From the NCBI GenBank assembly GCA_003255065.1, contig QAOA01007183.1, positions 853,001-917,000 of the forward strand: a DNA stretch of 64,000 nt, in the 5' to 3' direction. Positions 36,530 to 50,679 of this stretch are shown here, in pieces. Source of the DNA: Cercis canadensis (Eukaryota; Streptophyta; Magnoliopsida; Fabales; Fabaceae). How positions within the stretch are numbered: position 1 is the first letter of the stretch; each line of letters starts with the position of its first letter. The notes below the pieces were generated by a model. It made no database searches. It saw only the letters and a program-made list of their open reading frames with translations, and was not told the DNA's origin. The translations under genes were made by a program, and so were the position numbers.

Positions 36530-36539
36530 GATGAAGCTC
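36530..36539 (+). repeat. Target-site duplication, right (MULE)
   Basis: GATGAAGCTC, a perfect match to 33895-33904. Confidence 0.85.
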
Positions 36540-36967
36540 CTCATTTATTTATTTTTTATTCATAGATAAAGGTTCTGATTTATTTTCTTGGGCTCATTAG
36601 CTTTCATGATTTGGCCTTGCCTCCTGCTAGTTGCTGCCCTCTCCTGTAGACAGATTCCTAGATCTGGTGTTCCTTTGCCTCGCTTATTCTAATTATAAAA
36701 TTATAGATTTTGACATATTTTTCTATAAATCAGTTAAAATCATAAATGTATTTAACGTGTTGCTTCTAAAGAATTTAACGCACTGAAAGAGTCCATGTCA
36801 TCAAATTGTCTACTTAGTAACGTGTTTACATAGACTTCATCATCAATTTTGGTTATTATTGTCTTTAATTTTCTAACAATTTCAAGTCTACTACCAATCT
36901 TCCAAGAACAAAAAAAATGTTCTAATTATCTAACGGCTGCTGAAACGATAGATCGTCACCTTAACAC

Positions 36968-37313
36968 TTTGTTTGGTTCGCGAGAGAAAATAGAGGGAAA
37001 GAAAATGGAGAGAAGAGAAGAGTGAGGGTCATTATGTTTAAATGAATAGAAAATAAAAAGAAAAAAATTTATTTTCTCTTTTTAATTGGATAAAAAATGT
37101 GGAATTTTTTTTTAATTTACAATGACAAAAATATCTTTAATAATAAGTGTTGGTAACTTTTTTTAATTAATGACTCAATATGTCATTTATCGATCAGGCC
37201 ATTTTCTTAATTTTCTCTCTATATTTAGAAATTTTATTTTTAAATGGAACCCACACCCTTTTTTTTCTCTCACTTTTCCATCCCTCTTATTTTCGCTTGA
37301 TAGCTAAACAAAT
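36968..37313. mobile_element. Probable MITE upstream of LPEAT1
   Basis: The left end CACTTTGTTTGGTTCGCGAG, then AGAAAATAGAGGG, is matched by the complement of the right end, AAATTTGTTTAGCTATCAAG, then CGAAAATAAGAGGG. The inner part is AT-rich. No clear target duplication, so the superfamily (PIF/Harbinger or hAT) is undecided. It lies ~350 bp before the LPEAT1 start codon. Confidence 0.5.
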
Positions 37314-37658
37314 TTTTTATTTTTTATTATCGCTCTTATTTTTTATCTTATATTTGTCTCTCCCCCAGTTTCCATTCCTCAAACACAAAAAAAGAATTGC
37401 CACCTTTCTCTTCCTCTCATAAAAATTAAAAAACCCAAAAGCCAGCGAATGAATCACCAATTGGATTATTCGGGCAATAAAAAGATAATAGTGAGGTGAA
37501 GCATTCGCGAGACGAGCCCCATGGTTTTTCTCCAGATCTGCATAAGCACCCTTGTTTATCGTCTCCCCCTGCTCCTAAACAAAATTGATTTTCCTTTTCG
37601 CCAAACACCCCCGGTATCCAATATGAAACACTTGCTCTCATAAATTATCGTTCAAAGT

Positions 37659-40600
37659 ATGGAGTCCGAGTCTGAACTCAAGGACATGAATTCGAAAGCA
37701 CCCCAATCTAATACCACAGTAGCCGACGATGATGTCTCCAACAAGGATGACCGTCCTCTTCTCAAGTCCGAGTCCATGGCTCCTGTCTCCGCCGAAAACC
37801 TCCAAGACCTTGAGAAGAAATACGCGGCGTATGTTAGACGCGATGTTTATGGAACTATGGGACGCGGAGAGTTGCCGACCAAGGAGAAAGTCTTGCTCGC
37901 TTTGGCATTGGTCACACTGCTGCCAATTAGGGTTGTTGCGGCAATGATCATCTTGCTCATCTATTACTTGATTTGTCGGATTTGTACGCTATTCTCCGTT
38001 CCTAATCGGGAGGACGAACAGGAAGATTACGCTCACTTGGGTGGCTGGAGGAGGGCTGTGATTGTTCAGTGTGGGAGAGCTCTCTCCAGGCTCATGCTTT
38101 TTGTTCTAGGGTTTTATTGGATCACCGAGAATTATCGGATTCCGGACGCTGATGATAAGTCTAACACTGAGGTACTTCCTTTAAATTATGTTTCTTCTTC
38201 ACAATTGCTGTAAGCATGCTTTTTCTAATGGCATGAGGGATTTTTGTTTTTCTTGTTAAATGGATGAGGCATTTGCTTATTACTTGCTGTCACAACATTT
38301 CCTGCTCCCAGAGGATAACTAGTTAACTTAGTTTATGTAATTGAGGTTAATTAAAACGATTTGGTTGATGTGCCGAACCTAAATCCGTCCAAGAGGATAA
38401 TTTTAACCTAATCCTAATGAATGATGCATCTCGGATTCGGAACAGTACAGTGGTGTTGAGGCCAATGGCACCGACACCCACTGGCCACTAGATAGTTGGA
38501 CGTCAAAAAAAATAGAAGTTGTTAATTATAAAAGAAATGACTAAGAAAATGAGAATATGGCATCGACATATTTAATGGACTAAGGAAAATAGTTACTGGA
38601 ATCAGATTAATCAGGGACTAGGTGCACTGAGTTCCCTATACCATCCAGGAATGGTTTTACATGTATAATAGATGCTAACATGGTTCTCTATATCTCTTAT
38701 GGCATCAAGCTGTGAAATGGATTAAGTAAACTAGTAATGGAATCAGAAAAATTAGAAAGTAAAAAATAATAGTTTGCAATAAGAACTCCCATAACAGATG
38801 CACCTGCTCTACTTTGTTCTTAAAGTGGGTGTTGCCATGAGAGCTGTCAGTAATATACTGCCCTGTTTTGCTTATTTTGCTTTTAGTAACCTATTTCAGA
38901 TATCGAGGTCCTTGAATTGGTTTTGGAATTTTACCTGCATGGATTTTAGCTATTTCCAGCCTCCATCAGAGCGCTTAAAAAATGTGACAGACTTTGCTGC
39001 TAATCACTTACTGACAAGCAGCGCCCCCATTTTCTTCCTTCCTCCTTGAGGGACAAAAGGAATGTGTTTTAGCAGCTATTAGATTGATAATTCAGCTTCC
39101 AATTATGTTATTTCTTTACTTTTTACTAGCAAATTTTTCATTCTTGATATACTTTTTTCATTCTACTTATTTTCTCTTTCAATGTGAGAAGGTCAACAAA
39201 AGTCAATCTGAAGAGGTGGGAAGACCTGGTGTGATAATATCTAATCACGTGTCATACTTGGATATTTTGTATCACATGTCTTCCTCCTTCCCAAGTTTTG
39301 TTGCTAAGGTTTGTGATATTGTGACATTTCATATTTTTTGAGTTGTCTTGCGTGTATTATGCTTTATTGGGCTTTAGATTTTTTTTTTTTTTTTTAATAA
39401 AATTATTGGCCTTCAGATTTGCTACTGACACATTTGTTTCAAACGTTTGATTTTAATCTTGGATTTCATTGCTGAAGAGATCAGTGGCTAAACTTCCTCT
39501 AGTTGGTCTCATCAGGTCGGTTGGCTCTTTGTTGGTTTCTTCTGGTTTGACTCTATAGAATTTGGATTCTGGCAAACTTATGTCTTATTACTCCCTTCCT
39601 GCTCTTCAAATCTTGGGTGCCTCGCTCCCTCTCTCCCTCAATGTAAAACTAGAATTTTTTATGAGTGATGATGAACATATAGTTTATGAAAGAGAATGCT
39701 ACCCTTCTTTCCCTCCATTAAAATTATTTCTTCTTTTATTAAAAAAGGGGAGAATGCTACATTTAATATCTGAATTAATGTTTATTATGTTTTCTATATC
39801 AGTAGGATATTTAAAACCTAGGGCTTACATATCTTAATGGCATGTTTGTGACAGCAAGTGCCTTGGTTGTGTCTATGTTCAGCGGGAATCAAAGTCATCT
39901 GACTTCAAGGGTGTTTCAGGTGCATAAATTATTGGTGTGTGCACTTTGTTTAATTCTGAAAATATGCACAATTTAAATAAAGTGAATCCCCCTTCTTCTT
40001 CCCCACAGTTCTTTCTGTGTGTTGTTCTCCTCTTTATCTTTTAATGACATACTAGCTGTGTGGGGTCTTTGACATCTTGAGTTGATAAATAAATTGTTTA
40101 AGAAAACAATGTGTGTTGAATATTCTTTAATTTTGTGGGAGTGTTTTGGATTTTTTTTTGAATGGAAATAGTTAAATGCAAAAGGTATATTCTGGAATTT
40201 ATTGATGTAGAAATGGGAATATATGTATATTTCTGTAAGTAAAACAGTTCTATAGATGTAAGAATGCCTTCCTCTGATCCTAAATTACACCCACCTGAAG
40301 GGTGAGCCCCTTAATCATCAGATTTAAATATGTATAGGGTCTGTAAGCAATTTTGGTGAATATTTTAGGGGGAAAAAATTGGGATTGGCCAGAGGATGGA
40401 AAAGGGAACTATGCTGTAAACTCGCATTTTTTCTATCAGTATCATCTATCCCTCAAACATTTAATTCTCGTGGAGAAGCAATGATAATCCTTACCTTTGC
40501 TTCTCAAGCATTAACCTAAGTTATTTTTGAATTGAGCCAAGATATGAGTACTAGTGATCAGATGATGAAAATAAAATTGTTAAACTTGATGTTTGTTTTG

Positions 40601-43598
40601 GGAAGAATTGGAAGAATAATCTGTGCATCCTTTAAAAACTGAAATGCAGTAAAATTGTTTTCTCTACTGTCTTTAGTGTTATATCCTGATAGGTATTTTC
40701 TATTATGTATTTTAGTTGATCGGTTGCAGTAGTATCTAATAAATCTTTTGGCTTCTGGATATCATCCAGCTATTTGTTGTGTCTAGAGGTGACCCAGATG
40801 TTAAACTTAGTATTAGTTGAAATTTGAATGTTCTTGGAGTTTCTGGGCATTGCATCACGTGGCTAGATTTGATTTTTGTCAGATCTTTAATCTGATACTA
40901 TTGGGTCTGTAAGATCTCTTGTAGTACTAAACTGATAACTTTTTTACTTGTAGCTGTTGTCACGGAAAGAATTCGAGAAGCTCATCAGAATAAATCTGCT
41001 CCTCTAATGATGCTATTTCCAGGTTATTATCCTTTAGATTTTGTAGTGGTTATAATGTGTTATCTATGTCACTTATGCTTGAGTTACTTTTTTCATTTTG
41101 CATATCCATCAAGGCCGCTTCATGAATAAGGAAGGACAATGCAGCTATTATATTCTGATATATAGTGTCATATTCATGATATTAGAGAATGGATTTGCCA
41201 TGAGGCTATTGATTTATACATTTTTGAGTTACTATGGTCACGTTTAGCTTCCTGAGAATAGAAGTTCTTAGAGCAAGAGATAATTATGTCAGTTTCTTTA
41301 TATGACTAAATTCTTCAATGCTCTAGAGGTCCCTTCTCTCTGCAGTAAGGCAGGTATTGCTCTTTTTTGTAAAGAAATTTGGGTTGAGTTCCCATTTTAT
41401 CTGTAAAATATACCTATGTGACCTGCATTGCTATTCTTATTTAGTAGAGGTTTAGCCTTCAAAAATACATGGGAGCAGATCTCATATAATGTGACATGTT
41501 GCTTCTTCTTTGATGCACCAATTTCTTGTATTTTCTGTACAATTGAACTGATGAATCTTTTTCTAGTTTTTACTATGTATTTAATAAATTCTGTGCCTTT
41601 TTTCTTGTCCATGAGAAGAAGTTTATGGTATTGAGTCAAATTTCTTTTGAAAGTGAATTTCCACTACTTTCCATATTTTACAGTTCTTGATCTCTTTTCA
41701 ACTTAAATATTCATTTGTTAAGTTCATTTTTTAGTGACTTAATCTTCAATCCACTATTTTCCATACTGTAATAAAAATTTGTCTCTCTGCTCATTGAATA
41801 CTTTCCTTTTATCCATCAATGAGTTTGTTTGTTTGTAATTTTTCTATGAATGTGATGGCCTGGATCATCTCTATTTGTGATGCATATTGTTGCTTTGATA
41901 ATTGTTTTCATTTAATGATATTGGGTATTCTACAGAAGGTACAACCACAAATGGGGACTATCTCCTTCCATTCAAGACTGGTGCCTTTTTGGCAAATGTG
42001 CAAGTGCTTCCTGTAATTCTACGATACCATTACAAGAGATTTAGTCCTGCCTGGGATTCCATATCTGGGGTAAGTGCTTATAAACTATCATGGTTTTCTC
42101 TGAAATCCGATTAAGTTCTCAACATCTAAGATTCTTTCTTTTGGTTAGAATATCACGTTTTGAACCTAGAATTGTACTCTGAAAAAGTTACCAAGTTTGT
42201 TACTTTTTCTGGTATCACTTAAACCCTGTCCTGAATTGAAGTTGGATGTTGGGTTTGAAAATCGAAAGGGAGCCAGTGGTTGGCTTATTATAGATGTAAG
42301 TTCTATACATTCACTTGACTTCATGTGGGAAGTGGAATTTTTAGTCAATGGTGCAGATGTAGTGTCAGTTTAAAAGGTCATTTTCTTTCTACTTGCTTAC
42401 AAAGCTTGTAGATTTATTCAGGGTACAGGAGAATTGTGTTTGTGCTTCAAAGCATGCAGCACTAATCGTATAGGAGAAACAAATTTCCTTGCTGGTTATC
42501 AACTTGTTTTTTTTAATTTTTTCCACACATTTCCAATATTTAGCTAACAATTTCTTTATTTGAGTCCTGTTGCTAATGAAGTTTGTGGAGATTGTCCTCT
42601 TCCTTATCAGACATTATGTTTTTAAACTTCCATTCATGTTTGCAGGTGCGCCATGTGATTCTTCTCTTCTGTCAGTTTGTAAATTATATGGAGGTGACAC
42701 GGTTACCTGTCTATTACCCCTCACAGCAAGAGAAGGATGATCCAAAACTTTATGCAAATAATGTTAGAAGGTTGATGGCTAGTGAGGTATGTAGCACCCT
42801 TTTGTAATAATTAATGCATAAGATGAAATATTATAATGCTAATAATGTCATATCTGATGCTAGGTTCCCGCATGACGTGCATATACTTCTGGTTTTTCAG
42901 TGAATATACGTGAGAAAGTGTAGAATGCCGCCTATGCTTTTAGGAGTAGAATTTGAGTGAATGAAATGAGGAGTGAATATACTTGCTTGAAAGTAGAGGA
43001 AAGAGGGAGGAATTAGAAAACAAAATGAGTACTATTGCATTCTGTCATTAAAATGTATTTTGCCCAATGGGAGTGAAAATATATTGTTGAGCTATAATAA
43101 GTGATTTAATGTATTTGTTATTTCCTGCTGTTTTATATAAGGATTAAATAGTACTATGGTAGTTAGGATAATATTTAGTCTTCTTCCTCTTAATTTAAAC
43201 TCTTGTCAATCAAGGCCTCTTTTCAATCTTTTCCATACTATCAAGTGCCAGTAGGTGAAATTTGAAATATTCATTCGTCTTACTCTGCATTCTTCTCTCC
43301 AATTCCGTTCCTGTTATTTTCTCCTAGTATCATCAAGCATAGCCTGTACCTGCCTCCATGTTATTTAATTACTACCCTTTGGAGGCAAATGCTCCTTATA
43401 GCGCAGAGGGGAGTAACTTTGATTTAGTGTTATTGCGTGAATTACTGTTGATACTAGCTTGATGTTGTTTATTACGTGCGTTACTTGCAGGGTAATTTGA
43501 TACTTTCAGATGTTGGGCTAGCTGAAAAGCGAATATATCATGCTGCTCTCAATGGTAATAATAGCCTGCCTAGTGTTTTGCATCAGAAAGACGATTGA
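37659..43598 (+). CDS. LPEAT1: Lysophospholipid acyltransferase LPEAT1
   Basis: Eight exons: 37659-38171, 39189-39308, 39478-39515, 39855-39919, 40954-41022, 41936-42069, 42646-42786 and 43491-43598. They join in frame to 395 residues, close to the ~398 of Arabidopsis LPEAT1 (from memory). The enzyme acylates lysophosphatidylethanolamine (and related lysolipids) with acyl-CoA, probably at the ER. The acyltransferase block I NHVSYLD lies in exon 2. VYVQRESKSSDFKGVS (exon 4) and LFPEGTTTNG (exons 5-6) are the later conserved blocks. A hydrophobic segment around residues 85-112 and another at ~145-157 are likely membrane helices. Exon 2 could instead start at 39192, three bases later, because AG occurs twice. 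The large introns hold no recognisable gene. Confidence 0.93.
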
Positions 43599-45103
43599 TA
43601 ATTTCATGGCCTCGCTCTCAAATGATATGTGGTTCCAGTCAAGTTTCTTAGCTTATTCGAGGGGTGTTTATAACTCTTAATACATTCACCTAAACATCCG
43701 AATGGCACTTGTGTAACTTTCTTGTATATAATATGGCCTTTTAATGTGTTTTGATTGCTGGTGAACTTTTTGTTGAAGCACACAATCGAAGAGTTACATG
43801 GGTTATTGTTTGTTCTCACTTAATTTGTGATAAATGACCTGAACTCATTTGAGAAAGGCCATGTAAACCTTCTGAATCTTCTCTTTCGTGTTCCTGCAGG
43901 TTTGTTTTGCCAATGCTAATTCGGATTCGTGGTCTGTATATTCATTGTATTGTTCGATCATTTATTAGGAAAGAAAAAAAGAAATTAAGAAAATATAGAA
44001 AATCCTGTGCAGAACAACTATTCTTATTTGAAATGTATGTATCTGATTTCAAACGCCTGCCTCTGGAGCTCAAGTGCGTTTTTCAGAGTGGAGGCCTTCT
44101 GTTTCTATATTTTGGCAATTTGTAGAGGTTCGGAAGAATCCTCGCTAATATAGGGTGACTTGAAATATCATTGCTGATTCTGATTATTTAATAGATTGCT
44201 TGCTGAGAGGAAGTTTAGGTTGTAACCTAGAAGTGAATTTCATCTGGGTAAGCGCGAAATCTGTATATGGTTATAGTGACAATGTTTCATTGGGCCGGGG
44301 ATAGCAGTGTCAATTTGGACTGGGCTGAAAAAAGTCCGAATTCAATTAGGCTAATTTTTGGAGTCCCAGTCTGGCCTTGTATATATATGGGTTAAGCTCA
44401 AATTGGGCTGAACTGAAAAGGGCCGTGTTTTATATGGGCCTCGATTTAGACTATAACCCGAATTTTAAATGGGCTAAAGAACTTCATATACCACCAGTAT
44501 TATATATCCATTTGTCTGATTCCGGATTTCCCACCGCTATCCTACCATGTTTCCATTTAAAAAGATATTTAATAAATATTTGATGTAACGCAGTTCGCAA
44601 TAAAAGCATTAATCTTAATATTTTTTTTTAATATCCAAGGCCTATTTTAAATAACCAAACTTCCACTTTCACCTTAAGTTCAAGACATATTTCAAACCAA
44701 ATCTTGACTTTCGAAAAAATTTTAAAAAATTTAATGTATCTGCAGCCCAGGTAGAATTGTCCGAATTTGTTGCATCACATAATAGACCAGATTATTACAG
44801 TAATCACAAACACTGAAACATGAAAAGAGCGTTGTATAGCGGCATGGTTAAGTTCTTTAATGGATGCAGATGTACGTCATAAAAAGCAAATACCGATGAC
44901 GGAGCCATAACAATGACATTATAGGACAGTCATTAAAAAGGGAGAAATTTAAAGAGAAAAAATAACTGAAGAAAATTAATTTTTAGTGATGCGGGTTTCA
45001 AACAGTAAAGGAAAAAATACTTACATTCATAGGACAGGCCAGTAGATAGGTCCAATGACTCCAATCAAACATTCCCGCATTTCCTACCTTTCCAAACAGT
45101 TCG
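43599..45103. other. Convergent 3' regions of LPEAT1 and the deSI-like gene
   Basis: Holds the two 3' UTRs. A stretch at ~44290-44470 repeats short GGGC/GGGCTGAA motifs, possibly a decayed repeat. No further gene seen. Confidence 0.5.
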
Positions 45104-47408
45104 TCACCTTTCTTTCAAGGAACGATTAATCGACTTCCTCAATTCCCATGATGATAAGCAGCCTCTTAAAGGAGACTGTAGAAACAGTGAAGAAGTCGAC
45201 AAGTGCTTTTGCCGCATTGAGATTGAGGACAGGCAATTGAAGGCACTTCGCAGCTTTCTCTTTTCACTATCATGTGGCTGGTAACTAGGATCATGCCTCA
45301 CAGCGGATATTCTAAGTGCTTCAGGAAGAATGCAGTTGCAAACGGAGCCTATCACAAAAGTTAACCAAGATGATATAAGGGAATTTGTCTTTTATGGGAG
45401 GAGCTCATAATAGCCATCGAATCAAAGATGGACAGGTCTAGACTAAATTACATGCATATGCCACCCTAGAAGCTATATATAAATACAAGTTTTCCTCCTC
45501 GGGAGAATTAATACTACTTAAATTACATAAAGAAATTACAAAGTGGATGATGCAATTAACTGACAATAATTTTATTCTCTTCGGGATCAATAACTACAAT
45601 CATGCTTACGGTAATTGAACAGGAGTCTCATACTCAACCCTTGTTTTTTAATTTTTTTTTTTTTTGGTGAACCCTTGTTTATAATTTAATCTAACTAACA
45701 ACATTTAGGTAGCAAGTTTATGGGAGAATGGAAGCAACCTGAAGATAGACTTCTGAAGGCATATACAAATTAGAAAAGTTACGCGATTTCTATGTGAAAG
45801 GAATTGATTCTGGTCCAGTATTCTTAAAAAAAACTCCAGAGGAAACTTTCTACTGGTAATCCGAAAAGTCAACTACCATTTCAATCTACCAAGTAGTGGA
45901 AGTGGATGAAATACCTAGTCTGGCCAGTCGGTTTACCCATGTTGGAATTGATTTCCCTGTCAGCTTGTAAGAGATGTCCTTGCAGAAGTGATTGCAATTC
46001 TTAACAATTAAGTGATAGGTGTCGCCATTGTAGCTTGCTGATTGGTGTTCCATGAAGTCCCTAACCTGAACAGGATCCAAACAAGTGGTTCCGATGAATA
46101 TTGACTTCCTGAATTTGAAGCCTGGGCATTGCCGAGGTTCAACCTCAAAAACACCACTTGTTGGATAGTCATGGGCTCCAAATGCATATTCTACACCATG
46201 AACTGTACCATGCAGGTAAGGCTCATCAGAAATGGAAGTCTCCATTCAAAACTTAGTAATATTTAGACAGAAACCAAGATGTATCTGAGCAGTAACTTGC
46301 ACCGCAATTAGAGAAACAACACTCAAGTGCAAATAGAGTCCCCATTTTGTGGCCTGTATCCAGTTGAATGTGTGGAAGAACGAAAAGTATCTCTTTTTCA
46401 TTTTTACACGAGTTCAGGTTTGTTGCACAACAAGTTTAGGGCACTAATAAACAAGCAGAATAGAAGTCCGTAATTTATAACAGAAGAAAATATTTCATAT
46501 GAAAGTTAAAAATGGAGTTTTTTCAGTTCTGAGCAGCATTTCCCAATGTCCCACCTCCCGAGTGCGCTCAAGTTATTATCAGTGTTTAATCCCAAGAAAG
46601 GATCATGTAAAGCAATGAGACAATCTACATGCTGACGCCACTAGCTTAAAGGAGGGTGAAGGATGGTTGACGATCATATATTTGCTAATACATGTTTTAT
46701 GTAAGGCAAAAATAAACCAAACCTTTATTGATTTGAACAATCTTATATAAACCCTTCCAAACACGTTATCAGGCAAATTACGATATGCCTTCCTCAAAAT
46801 CTTTTTTAACAGTATTATCACTGAACAAGACCATTAGGCCAGTTTCACATTTATTTAGAGCATCAATCATCACACACTTAAAAAAGTAGCCTTCTCCAGC
46901 CATGAAACAATTTTACACATCTTAGGACCTCCAGAGACTTGTTATGCTTACACCAAGTTTGATATGAAGACGCATGACATTATAAAATGACTAAAATTTA
47001 GTTCATGTCCCCGGCCTGTGCTGTTTCATTATTTGTTTACCCTGGAACATGAAATTCAGACTTAGACAAAAGGATTTTATTCCTCCAACAGGATTAAACA
47101 AGGTCTAGTATAGCTTCAATGAATTTGAGCAAAAGCTGGATTAAAACAGGTCACAGTATTGGATTATTTGTCAGAGAGATGAAGGTTATAATCATACCTT
47201 CCACACCAGAGTGATAGATACCAAGGCCAGCCCAATAAACATACCCATTCATGGGTGTCAAGTCATACACATTCAGATAAACTGGTGTTTTGCCAGGACC
47301 ATAGCTAGTTGAATTGACTTTGGGGAATAGAGAAAAGCGGGTGGCTGATTTGCCTTTCAGATGAAGAGGCACAATGGATTTCCATCCTTTCTTAGACCTC
47401 AATTTCAT
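45104..47408 (-). CDS. PPPDE thiol peptidase, deSI-like
   Basis: Three coding exons on the minus strand, 47408-47198, 46202-45915 and 45348-45104, join in frame to 247 residues. PPPDE (DUF862) proteins are papain-fold cysteine peptidases; some remove SUMO or ubiquitin. The catalytic His lies in GIYHSGVEVHGVEYAFGAHD, formed across the first junction. The catalytic Cys lies in YHLIVKNCNHFCKDI. CPGFKFRKSIFIGTT and GKSIPTWVNRLARLG are typical of the plant deSI-like At4g17486 subgroup. The C-terminal ~80 residues are basic, Ser-rich and lack a known domain. The start ATG follows an acceptor (CCCTCTAG|GGAAAG) by only a few bases, so the 5' UTR is split and its first exon probably lies near 48.4-48.9 kb. 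Substrate is unknown. Confidence 0.9.
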
Positions 47409-50400
47409 CTTTCCCTAGAGGGAAAACATATATAATACCTGTTTCAAAATATCATATGAAAAAGGCATCAGCTGTTTATGTTGATATCTTCAATTAATAA
47501 GATAGCAAGATTTCCGGAAAGAGAACAGGAACACCTTTCCCCCAAGAAGTTCTGGAGTTGGCAAATAAAAAATAAATTATCTCTTCAGGATCCCAATTTG
47601 GGTGCTAAGATTTAATTATTCCTCATTTCGTCAAAGACAAAAACTTCTTTGATAGAATAAATTTCTCTTGAGAATTGAAATGAGAAAGGCAATATAAATA
47701 CAGATGCTTTTATTGCATGTTCTACTTTCAGATAAGCCTAGATAAGACGATACAAAGATCCATAGACTTACGGACATGTCAAACAACGTAACACTGAAGT
47801 TTACCTCTAAAGTTTTCAGTAATTAGTGAAGACATTTTCTTTTCTTTTTCTTCTACAACTTCTTTACAGAGGAAAAGCTGCGATATGAGGTCTACTGGGA
47901 ATTCTAGCACTTTTTCATTGTAAAGAATGATTTTACACCGTGACAGCAGTACCAAAGACTAAATAGGAAACAATAGGTTCACACACTGAAGATTCAAACT
48001 GTTCACTTTTCCACAATGTGATCCTTTTTCTATTCTTGCAATATCACGATAGGGTAAATTCTAGTGTCTTTATTTCTCAAATTGTAGTCAGACTAACAAA
48101 CGTCAACAGACAGATTCGAATACAAAAATCTAAAACAAGGGTAAGAACTCACGGAAAAAATAGATTTGGCCTCACATATATTGTGAAGTCCGTTCAGATC
48201 TAGCACGGAACAGTATGAACTATTGACGGATGCACATGTAAATACATACATAGATTTGTATGTTCTTTTAACCCAACCGAAAAACAGATCAGACGGATGA
48301 GTACAATGATTGTAGTCATTGAACTCCAAACATAAACCTCGAAGCAACGAGAAACGTGTTTTCTTCGTTTGGTCGCTGAGAAAATGCAGGAAAAACGGCC
48401 ATCTCAAAACCCCAACCGAATAAATTTCTAACAACTTACTCTTCTAGCGAGATGTTAGAGGATCAGAGAGAGATATTGATTAAGAAACAAAAGAGGAAGA
48501 TTCTTACCACTAATTCAGCAAGTGCGACCTCAAATTCCAAACTAATTTTTTGACGAAACAAAAGGTAAATGCTAAAGAATACAAAATGCACAGAGCATAA
48601 AAGGGAAAACACTAATACATTAACTAGTGGAACTTACAGATAGGAAAAGTGCCGCCATTAGGGCCCAAGGATATCAGTTTCTTGAGCCTCAAACCCTCCG
48701 GCTCCGTAATTGAGAGCAGTAAAAGTGAAACCACCACTGCAACTGCAACACAAAGAGAAATAAATAAAAACCACCACTCCTCAAAATCACTTGTGCACTG
48801 CAACCACAAACACTCGCTTCTGCGTTCTGAATTTTGACGCAATGAGAATCGAAGGAACAAAGAGAAGACGAAGACGATAGAGGAAGCCCCTTAGGAAGTT
48901 GAAAGCGACGACAACCCTCACACACAGTCACTCTCCTTTTTCATTCTTCTGTGCTAATGAAACGCAAGAATCAAGAGAGAGATGATACAATCTTTGGAAA
49001 AATGAAATAAATAATAGAAGTAAGTGACTGCGTTTCAGTCTTTCAGATGGGGACGGGACTGTAAAGAGTGGGGAGAATTACAAAAAAGAAATTTAAATAG
49101 AATTTCTTTCAAAAAAAAGCACGCTCTGGTTACTGAATGGGTAAATAATCCAATGTTGTCGAACAGTAGGCTAATTAGCAAACAAATTAGAAAAAAAGAC
49201 AAACAGCTGGCTGAAATTTTTTTAATCTTTAATTTAATTCATTATATGTTCTTTGAGAGAGCACGTAAAGTGTGTGTATATGACCCACAAGTCACCTACT
49301 CCTAATTTTTATTTCGTATTTTATATTTAAACATAAAATTTATAAATTTTGTGTACAATTTCAACACCAATTAACTACAAATTATTCTTCACCCACTCAC
49401 CTACTCCTAATTAAGTCCCCGTGTATTGTCTATTTCTAATATTATGTTATACGGTAAGAGTATGGATAAGTCAATTTTCTCTTTTATATGAAAGTAGTAA
49501 ATTTAACTTTTCTTTCTCAATTTGCATTTATTATCAAGTAAAGAATGGTCATGATGACGTGAACTGGTTGGGAGAATATTTACATGGAATAATAGATAAA
49601 CTCAATTTAGTTATTCAGTTATAAAAATGATTATTATAGTGAATACTCAAACTTTTTATGAATTGGTAAACCAAGCTGTTTAGTCATGGGCATCTTGTGT
49701 TGTGCTAACCTTCTGCAGTCCTCTCCTCCTACTGGTAGTTTCTTCTGCATTCCATGGTTTCAGTTTGATTCTCGTGTATACAGCTGTAAATGTACATGTA
49801 CGCTTCCCATCCATATACACTGTTATCCCTTTGTTTCACAACAAATTGACAAAGAGAAGGAAAATGTTAGGAATTCTGTGATCTATTTTTGATAAAAGGT
49901 TTCAGCAAAAAAAAAAAAAAAAAAGTATATTAATAATACGAAGTGGTAACTGGTATATGCAGGTAAAACAGGAGAAGAATGACCAAATTCGCTGGCAGCA
50001 TTAATGACAGTTTGAGTATCAAGTGGATGAAGATTATGCATATAAATTAAACTAAAGATTCAATTGAATAATTCCTTATATTGAAATTGTGCATGGATTC
50101 AAGAACAAAACTCATAGGACAATAGTGCAAATGGACCACAATAAGCAGAAGAGTTTGACAGAAGTCCCAAGAGACGAGTAGCTCTCCTTGGGGTGCCACA
50201 GGCCATTTGAGGACCTGCATGATTGGGGACATGGGCATCGTTTAAGGTGAAAAAAATTAAACGATAAAAAGTAGGGCCTCGTGGTGCTGCAACCAACGAC
50301 AATGGTTCCCAAACAAGCAAAACAAACGACAAGTCTTGTGACATTATACACATATTCAGCTCATCGGATGGCATGGAGTCAAATCACTATGTACTACTTA

Positions 50401-50444
50401 CTAGGAGGAAGGAACCACGTGGTATTCCTATCCTTTAAAAATGA
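47409..50444. other. 5' UTR intron/leader of the deSI-like gene and intergenic DNA
   Basis: The minus-strand leader of the PPPDE gene likely reaches ~48.9 kb, where GC content rises. Beyond that I see AT-rich DNA with an A run near 49908-49924 and no recognisable gene. Confidence 0.45.
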
Positions 50445-50670
50445 GGAGTGTTATGCGACATACACAATTTTAATTATATATAGTTTGTTACAGTATAAAT
50501 AATTTAAATTTTATTAAATTTACTTAAATTTTTTTAGTATAACCTAAATATTAATTTAGTAAAATTTAAATTATGTCAATTATACCAAATTAATACAATG
50601 TAAAACCAAAATTATGTAAAAAAAAAAAATGTAACTTATATCACATATAAAAAGTGTAGTATAACACCCC
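50445..50670. mobile_element. Short MITE, Mutator-like by degenerate 9-bp duplication
   Basis: Ends GGAGTGTTATGCGACATACA and, complemented, GGGGTGTTATACTACACTTT form an imperfect inverted repeat around 226 bp of AT-rich sequence. The flanking 9-mers TAAAAATGA (50436-50444) and TTAAAATAA (50671-50679) match at 7 of 9 positions, suggesting an old Mutator-type insertion. Confidence 0.5.
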
Positions 50671-50679
50671 TTAAAATAA

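Noticed and set aside
44290-44470. GGGC-motif stretch as a gene fragment or hAT element
   Set aside because: No terminal inverted repeats or target duplication found and no coding signal.
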